10,831 nucleotides of DNA from an uncultured Muribaculaceae bacterium (lineage in GTDB: Bacteria; Bacteroidota; Bacteroidia; Bacteroidales; Muribaculaceae), in contig CAKTOT010000081.1 of the NCBI GenBank assembly GCA_934590135.1, forward strand, positions 1 through 10,831. Direction: 5' to 3'. This document shows positions 6,953 to 10,831 of the stretch, piece after piece. A program made the position numbers and the translations under genes. The stretch's first letter is position 1; every line of letters begins with the position of its first letter. The notes beneath the pieces are model-generated. The model had not been told where the DNA came from, did not search any database, and saw only the letters and a program-made list of their open reading frames with translations.

Positions 6953-7258
6953 ATGAGCCAAAAAATTCGCATCAAACTCAAATCTTACGATCACAACCTC
7001 GTCGACAAGAGCGCCGAGAAGATCGTCAAGACAGTGAAGGCTACAGGCGCCGTAATCTCCGGCCCCATACCCCTGCCTACACACAAGCGCATATTCACCG
7101 TCAATCGTTCGACATTCGTCAACAAGAAAGCGCGCGAACAATTCCAGCTCTCGTCATACAAACGTCTCATCGACATCTACAACTCCACCGCTAAGACCGT
7201 GGACGCACTCATGAAGCTGGAACTTCCCAGCGGTGTCGAAGTAGAAATCAAAGTCTGA
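6953..7258 (+). CDS. rpsJ: 30S ribosomal protein S10 (uS10 / NusE)
   Basis: S10 belongs to the 30S head and, as NusE, pairs with NusB in transcription antitermination and links NusG to the leading ribosome. The 101-residue product begins MSQKIRIKLKSYDHNLVD, with the core IRIKLKSYDH conserved across bacteria. It continues with GPIPLPTHKRIFTV (residues 37-50), the loop that inserts into the 30S head, and SSYKRLIDIYN. Length is normal. It lies 34 nt after fusA with no promoter between them, so str and S10 operons are joined in one cluster here. The upstream sequence is A-rich with A at -3 and no Shine-Dalgarno. A strong hairpin lies just beyond its stop. Confidence 0.97.
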   Translation: MSQKIRIKLKSYDHNLVDKSAEKIVKTVKATGAVISGPIPLPTHKRIFTVNRSTFVNKKAREQFQLSSYKRLIDIYNSTAKTVDALMKLELPSGVEVEIKV

Positions 7259-7273
7259 CGAAGACCCCCGACA

Positions 7274-7318
7274 TTCCGGCACGGCTCCCGCGGCAACATG
7301 CCGCGGGGTCACCCGGAA
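7274..7318 (+). promoter_or_regulatory. Two-tier hairpin in the rpsJ-rplC spacer
   Basis: A perfect 8-bp GC-rich stem CCCGCGGC/GCCGCGGG (7287-7294 with 7300-7307) closes a 5-nt AACAT loop. An outer 6-bp stem TTCCGG/CCGGAA (7274-7279 with 7313-7318) flanks it across a small internal loop. What follows is A/C-rich, not a T run, so it is not an ordinary intrinsic terminator. Likely roles are a processing or stability element, or a regulatory fold before rplC; which one is unknown. Confidence 0.7.
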
Positions 7319-7377
7319 AAGGAAACAAGACAATCAACATTCAATAAACAATATCCAACCACAAAACCAACACAGAA

Positions 7378-7995
7378 ATGCCAGGATTATTAGGAAAGAA
7401 AATCGGAATGACATCCGTTTTCAGTGCCGAGGGAAAGAACATTCCATGCACTGTTATCGAAGTAGGTCCTTGCGTGGTTACACAGGTCAAGACTGTGGCT
7501 AAGGACGGCTATGATGCCGTACAGCTCGGCTTCGGCGATCAGAAGGAAAAACACCTTACCGCCCCCGAACTGGGTCACTTCAAGAAAGCCGGTGTAGCAC
7601 CCAAGCGATACTTGGCCGAGTTCAAGGGTTTCGAAGGACAATACAGCGCCGGAGACACCATCACCGCCGAATTGTTCAACGAGAGCGATTTCGTTGACGT
7701 AGTAGGCATCAGCAAAGGTAAGGGCTACCAAGGCGTCGTTAAGCGTCACGGCTTCGGTGGTGTAGGCCAGAGCACACACGGCCAGCACAACCGTCTTCGC
7801 GCCCCCGGTTCGGTAGGTGCCTGCTCCTATCCCGCCAAGGTCTTCAAGGGTATGCGTATGGCCGGTCAGATGGGTAATCGTCAAGTGACGGTTCAGAACC
7901 TCCAGGTCATCAAAGTCATCCCCGAACACAACATCATAATGCTCAAGGGCTCCATTCCCGGAAGCAAAGGTTCAATCATTTCAATCGAGAAATAA
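7378..7995 (+). CDS. rplC: 50S ribosomal protein L3 (uL3)
   Basis: L3 is an early-assembly 50S protein whose long extension reaches towards the peptidyl transferase centre. The 205-residue product starts MPGLLGKKIGMTSVF (the usual GKKIGMT) and keeps TVIEVGPCVVTQVK, ISKGKGYQGVVKRHGF (residues 111-126), STHGQHNRLRAPGSVG, and the signature VFKGMRMAGQMGNRQVTVQN (residues 155-174). The position matching E. coli Gln150, which PrmB methylates, appears to be Ser150 here (GACSYP in place of GQNQTP), so that modification should be absent. It follows a 119-nt spacer with a strong hairpin and an A/C-rich tract, and lies 2 nt before rplD, so the two are probably coupled in translation. Confidence 0.98.
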   Translation: MPGLLGKKIGMTSVFSAEGKNIPCTVIEVGPCVVTQVKTVAKDGYDAVQLGFGDQKEKHLTAPELGHFKKAGVAPKRYLAEFKGFEGQYSAGDTITAELFNESDFVDVVGISKGKGYQGVVKRHGFGGVGQSTHGQHNRLRAPGSVGACSYPAKVFKGMRMAGQMGNRQVTVQNLQVIKVIPEHNIIMLKGSIPGSKGSIISIEK

Positions 7996-7997
7996 CA

Positions 7998-8618
7998 ATG
8001 GAACTCGCAATATACACCCAAGAAGGAAAAGACACCGGTCGTAAGGCAGTCCTCAACGACGAGGTGTTCGCGATAGAGCCCAACGAGCACGTACTCTACC
8101 TCGCTGTAAAACAGTACCTCGCCAACCAGCGTCAGGGTACACACAAATCCAAAGAGCGTAGCGAAGTTTCCGGTTCGACCCGCAAACTGCACAAGCAAAA
8201 AGGCGGCGGCGGCTCGCGTATCGGCGACATCAACTCGCCCGTACTCGTAGGCGGCGGCCGTGTATTCGGTCCGCGTCCCCGCGACTACCGCTTCAAACTC
8301 AACGCCAAGATGAAAGACCTCGCTCGTCGCAGCGCATTGTCCGCTAAGGCAGCCGAAGGCCAGATCATCGTAGTCGAAGACATCAAAATCGACGCACCCA
8401 AGACCAAAGAGTTTGTCAAGATAGCCAAAGCACTCAACATTGAAGGCAAAAAGGCTCTCGTGCTCAATGCCGGTATCGACCGCAATGTGAGCCTGTCGGC
8501 ACGCAACGTCCCCGGAGTCAACGTACTTCGCGCCGCAGATGCCAACACCTACGCACTGCTCAACAACAACGTAATCATCATTACCGAAAGCTCGCTCGAG
8601 ACGGTAAACAAATTCTAA
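7998..8618 (+). CDS. rplD: 50S ribosomal protein L4 (uL4)
   Basis: L4 binds 23S rRNA domain I and sends a loop into the exit-tunnel constriction; in E. coli it also represses its own operon. The 206-residue product contains VKQYLANQRQGTHKSKERSEV (broken here as residues 37-47 and 48-57), the tip region KQKGGGGSRIGDINSP (66-81), then GGGRVFGPRPRDY (85-97) and a globular C-terminal domain ending ITESSLETVNKF. The tip differs from the E. coli KGTGRAR: a run of four glycines follows the conserved Lys. This glycine-rich form is, to my knowledge, usual in Bacteroidota. It starts 2 nt after rplC. Its stop overlaps a perfect Shine-Dalgarno for rplW. Confidence 0.98.
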   Translation: MELAIYTQEGKDTGRKAVLNDEVFAIEPNEHVLYLAVKQYLANQRQGTHKSKERSEVSGSTRKLHKQKGGGGSRIGDINSPVLVGGGRVFGPRPRDYRFKLNAKMKDLARRSALSAKAAEGQIIVVEDIKIDAPKTKEFVKIAKALNIEGKKALVLNAGIDRNVSLSARNVPGVNVLRAADANTYALLNNNVIIITESSLETVNKF

Positions 8619-8623
8619 GGAGG
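8617..8623 (+). promoter_or_regulatory. Perfect Shine-Dalgarno site before rplW
   Basis: AAGGAGG ends 7 nt before the rplW ATG, and its two As are the last bases of the rplD TAA. It selects the ATG at 8631 over the in-frame ATG at 8640. None of the other start codons in this window has such a site, which makes this one stand out in a lineage that rarely uses them. Confidence 0.85.
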
Positions 8624-8630
8624 AACAACA

Positions 8631-8921
8631 ATGGATATAATGATCAAACCCATCATTACCGAGAAGGCCACCAAGCTTACCGAAAAGCACGGGACATACA
8701 CCTTCCGCGTATCCCCCGAGGCAAACAAGTACCAGATTAAGACCCTCGTAGAGCAAACTTACGGAGTAAAAGTCGTCAACGTCAATACAGCTGTAGTCCG
8801 CGGCAAGAACAAATCCCGCTGGACACGCACCGGCCTTCTGCGCGGCAAGACAGCCCAGTGGAAAAAAGCCTTCGTAAACGTCGCAGACGGCCAGACTATA
8901 GACTTCTTTAGCAACATCTAA
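8631..8921 (+). CDS. rplW: 50S ribosomal protein L23 (uL23)
   Basis: L23 stands at the mouth of the exit tunnel and is the docking point for trigger factor and the signal recognition particle. The 96-residue product shows IKPIITEKAT (residues 5-14), FRVSPEANKYQIK (25-37) with the conserved A-N-K, VEQTYGVKVVNVNT, and the rRNA-binding loop GKNKSRWTRTGLLRGKTAQW (58-77), ending VADGQTIDFFSNI. Length is normal for the family. The start at 8631 is set by the AAGGAGG site 7 nt upstream; the ATG three codons later would be 16 nt away. It lies 12 nt after rplD and 6 nt before rplB. Confidence 0.97.
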   Translation: MDIMIKPIITEKATKLTEKHGTYTFRVSPEANKYQIKTLVEQTYGVKVVNVNTAVVRGKNKSRWTRTGLLRGKTAQWKKAFVNVADGQTIDFFSNI

Positions 8922-8927
8922 CATAAA

Positions 8928-9755
8928 ATGGCAGTAAGAAAATTCAAGCCCACTACCCCCGGGCAACGACACAAAGTTATCGGTGTATTCAAAGGTACCA
9001 TCACTGCTACTACACCGGAGAAATCTCTTACAGTCGGTAAACGCGCCAGCGGCGGTCGCAACGCCGAAGGCCACCTCACCTCCCGATACCTGGGCGGTGG
9101 TCACAAACGCAAATACCGTATCATAGACTTTAAGAGAAACAAAGACGGCATACCCGCCGTAGTCAAGAGCATCGAATACGACCCCAACCGCTCGGCACGC
9201 ATTGCCCTGCTGTACTACGTCGACGGTGCCAAAGCGTACATCATCGCGCCCAACGGCCTCGAAGTCGGCACCACCGTGGTATCCGGCGAAGACGTGGCAC
9301 CTGAAGTAGGCAACTGCCTACCCCTGGGTAAGATACCCGTAGGTACGCTGGTACACAACATCGAGCTCCGTCCCGGTCAGGGCGCATTCATCGCCCGCAG
9401 CGCCGGCACCTTCGCACAGATCGTGTCACGCGAAGGCAATTATGCTATTATCAAACTTCCTTCGGGCGAAACCCGCAAAATCCTCGCCACCTGCCGTGCA
9501 ACCGTCGGTGTCGTAGGCAACAGCGAACACTCGCTCGAACGTTCCGGAAAAGCCGGCCGCTCACGCTGGCTCGGACGTCGTCCGCGCAACCGCGGCGTGG
9601 TTATGAACCCTGTCGACCACCCCATGGGCGGTGGCGAAGGCCGCGCTTCCGGTGGACATCCCCGCTCGCGCAAAGGTCTCTACGCCAAAGGCCTCAAGAC
9701 CCGTGCGCCCAAGAAGCACTCTTCGAAGTACATCATTGAGAGAAGAAAGAAGTAA
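8928..9755 (+). CDS. rplB: 50S ribosomal protein L2 (uL2)
   Basis: L2 is a highly conserved 50S protein needed for subunit joining and close to the peptidyl transferase centre. The 275-residue product begins MAVRKFKPTTPGQR and has an OB-fold domain followed by an SH3-like domain. It keeps GGGHKRKYRIIDFKR (residues 56-70), ELRPGQGAFIARSAGTFAQI (146-165), the RRPRNRGVVMNPVDHPMGGG region (217-236) and a basic C-terminus ending IIERRKK. His231 matches E. coli His229, the residue implicated in peptidyl transfer. The second histidine of the usual DHPHGG is Met233, a variant I believe is typical of Bacteroidota. It starts 6 nt after rplW, with an A-rich upstream sequence. Confidence 0.98.
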   Translation: MAVRKFKPTTPGQRHKVIGVFKGTITATTPEKSLTVGKRASGGRNAEGHLTSRYLGGGHKRKYRIIDFKRNKDGIPAVVKSIEYDPNRSARIALLYYVDGAKAYIIAPNGLEVGTTVVSGEDVAPEVGNCLPLGKIPVGTLVHNIELRPGQGAFIARSAGTFAQIVSREGNYAIIKLPSGETRKILATCRATVGVVGNSEHSLERSGKAGRSRWLGRRPRNRGVVMNPVDHPMGGGEGRASGGHPRSRKGLYAKGLKTRAPKKHSSKYIIERRKK

Positions 9756-9776
9756 TCAGATAATCAGCATACACTT

Positions 9777-10046
9777 ATGAGCCGTTCCCTAAAAAAAGGA
9801 CCCTTTATCTCCGTAAAATTGGAGAAAAAAGTTGCCGATATGGACGCAACCGGCAAGAAAAACGTCATCAAGACGTGGAGCCGCGCATCCATGATCGCCC
9901 CCGAGTTCGTAGGTCATACCTTCGCCGTACACAACGGTAACAAATTTATCCCCGTGTACGTCACCGAAAACATGGTAGGCCATAAACTCGGCGAATTCGC
10001 CCCCACCCGCACATTCCGCGGACACGCCGGCAACAAGAAAAAATAA
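9777..10046 (+). CDS. rpsS: 30S ribosomal protein S19 (uS19)
   Basis: S19 lies in the 30S head, pairs with S13 and contacts the A-site region and the bridge to the 50S. The 89-residue product begins MSRSLKKGPFI and keeps KTWSRASMIAPEFVGHTFAV (residues 32-51), HNGNKFIPVYVTENMVGHKL (52-71) and GEFAPTRTFRGHAGNKKK at the end. These are diagnostic and the length is normal. It starts 21 nt after rplB; the -3 base is C, one of the few cluster starts without A there. A 244-nt spacer with hairpins follows before rplV. Confidence 0.98.
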   Translation: MSRSLKKGPFISVKLEKKVADMDATGKKNVIKTWSRASMIAPEFVGHTFAVHNGNKFIPVYVTENMVGHKLGEFAPTRTFRGHAGNKKK

Positions 10047-10290
10047 TCCGGCGCCTGCGGCGGCAGCCGTTCACCGCAAAAGGTGACGGCACCGTGCAGC
10101 GGCGGTAGCCAAGGCCCGAGTCAGGGCCGCGACGACACACTCCAACGTAAGCCAGCCTTCCTCGGCGAGTACCCCGGAGACATCGTTCCAACCCGACAAA
10201 GCAATGACAATCGACCGCGACGTTACACCGCCGCACCCAAACATCCAAAACAACAATAAAAAGAACCCGCCAAAACAACCGCATAATACA
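10047..10290 (+). other. rpsS-rplV spacer with hairpins
   Basis: This 244-nt gap carries a 9-bp stem GCCGT(T)CACC/GGTGACGGC with one bulged T and a GCAAAA loop (10066-10090). A second hairpin GGCCC/GGGCC with a 6-nt loop follows at 10113-10128. A short CTGC/GCAG hairpin (10055-10066) precedes them and shares one base with the first. No T run follows, so neither is a standard terminator. The last 60 nt are 31 A, 21 C, 4 G and 4 T and should be unstructured. An in-frame ATG at 10204 could extend rplV, but the extension is unlike L22. I see no gene here. Confidence 0.6.
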
Positions 10291-10698
10291 ATGGGTAAAA
10301 GAAAAAAAGTAGCAGCCGACAAGATCAAGGAAGTCAAGAAAGTGACAGCCTTCGCTCGGCTTAATAACGTGCCTTCTTCCCCCCGCAAGATGCGCCTCGT
10401 GGCTGATATGGTACGTGGCAAAGAAGTTTTCCGCGCCTTAGGCCTGCTCAAGTTCTCCAATAAGGAAGCTGCCGGACGTCTCGAGAAACTCCTTCGCTCG
10501 GCCATCGCCAACTGGGAAGCAAAGAACGAAGCAAAGGCAGAAGCCGGCGAACTCTGCGTCAAGACCATACACGTAGACTGCGCACCGATGCTCAAACGCC
10601 TTCGCACAGCACCCCAAGGACGTGGCTATCGCATTCGCAAGCGTTCAAACCACGTCACCATCATCGTAGACCGTATCAACCAAAACACAGAAGCATAA
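10291..10698 (+). CDS. rplV: 50S ribosomal protein L22 (uL22)
   Basis: L22 contacts all domains of 23S rRNA and its beta-hairpin lines the exit tunnel opposite L4. The 135-residue product shows NVPSSPRKMRLVADMVRGKE (residues 26-45), the LKFSNKEAAGRLEKLLRSAIAN region (53-74, with KEAA and LLRSAIAN), and the tunnel hairpin LKRLRTAPQGRGYRIRKRSN (101-120) with its closing strand HVTIIV. No deletion is seen at the hairpin tip, where macrolide resistance changes arise in other bacteria. The start MGKRKK matches the usual Bacteroidota N-terminus; an upstream in-frame ATG at 10204 would add 29 proline- and asparagine-rich residues and is rejected. It ends 3 nt before rpsC. Confidence 0.97.
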   Translation: MGKRKKVAADKIKEVKKVTAFARLNNVPSSPRKMRLVADMVRGKEVFRALGLLKFSNKEAAGRLEKLLRSAIANWEAKNEAKAEAGELCVKTIHVDCAPMLKRLRTAPQGRGYRIRKRSNHVTIIVDRINQNTEA

Positions 10699-10701
10699 AC
10701 C

Positions 10702-10831
10702 ATGGGACAGAAAGTTAATCCTATCAGCAACCGCCTCGGCATCATCCGTGGCTGGGATTCCAACTGGTACGGCGGCAAGAAATACGGCGACACCATCTTA
10801 GAAGACTCGCGCCTTCGCCGCTACCTCGATG
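10702..10831 (+). CDS. rpsC: 30S ribosomal protein S3 (uS3), 5' part
   Basis: Only the first 43 codons and one further base lie in the window; the gene continues past the right edge. The visible N-terminus reads MGQKVNPISNRLGIIRGWDS and goes on with NWYGGKKYGDTILEDSRLRRYLD in pieces: WYGGKKYG and LEDSRLRRYL. GQKVNP, R-LGI, W-S-W-(Y) and the following acidic-then-RRYL segment are the standard opening of bacterial S3, a 30S head protein at the mRNA entry channel with helicase activity. It follows rplV by 3 nt, the usual S10 order rplV-rpsC. The KH domain and the rest of the protein are out of view. Confidence 0.96.
   Translation, partial: MGQKVNPISNRLGIIRGWDSNWYGGKKYGDTILEDSRLRRYLD

Noticed and set aside
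7274..7318. Intrinsic terminator after rpsJ
   Set aside because: The stem is strong enough, but A/C-rich sequence follows instead of a T run, and essential genes continue downstream without a visible new promoter.
7893..9104. 403-codon minus-strand frame across rplC, rplD, rplW and rplB
   Set aside because: It crosses four genuine ribosomal protein genes and their junctions, with Cys-rich, domain-free sequence; a shadow frame.

Overview
The window is core ribosomal chromosome from a member of the Bacteroidota, most likely order Bacteroidales. Four things point there. Two promoters have the Bacteroidota form (TTTG, a 19-20 nt spacer, then TAnnTTTG). Almost every start codon lacks a Shine-Dalgarno sequence and is preceded by A/C-rich sequence instead. 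fusA is followed directly by rpsJ, with no tuf gene between them. The ribosomal proteins carry group-typical sequences, such as DHPMGGGEG in L2 and a QKGGGG loop in L4. The codon use (mostly C-ending, with frequent ATA and GTA) would fit a gut Muribaculaceae-like lineage, but that finer placement is a guess.

Layout: rpsA (ribosomal protein S1) lies on the minus strand at the left. A 325-nt divergent intergenic region carries its promoter and a weaker candidate promoter for the next gene. That gene is a polytopic membrane acyltransferase of the Acyl_transf_3 / fucose 4-O-acetylase type on the plus strand, and it is the only gene here outside the translation machinery. A second strong promoter then starts a fused str-S10 cluster, all on the plus strand: rpsL, rpsG, fusA, rpsJ, rplC, rplD, rplW, rplB, rpsS, rplV and the first 43 codons of rpsC, which runs off the right edge.

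The products work together. S12, S7, S10, S19 and S3 build the 30S subunit. L3, L4, L23, L2 and L22 build the 50S core and exit tunnel. EF-G drives translocation, S1 binds mRNA, and S10 also serves as NusE in antitermination. I see no internal promoter of the TAnnTTTG type between rpsL and rpsC, so the cluster probably depends on the rpsL promoter. Its gene order is continuous, but three spacers are long: rpsL-rpsG 306 nt, rpsJ-rplC 119 nt and rpsS-rplV 244 nt. Each contains inverted repeats and ends in an A/C-rich, U-poor tract before the next start codon.

I found no mobile element, CRISPR array, tRNA, rRNA or broken gene, and no clear new multigene system. The points worth a second look are regulatory: a lone perfect Shine-Dalgarno before rplW, a 9-bp complementarity joining the rpsG stop to the fusA start, the structured spacers, and near-identical promoters for rpsA and the str-S10 cluster.
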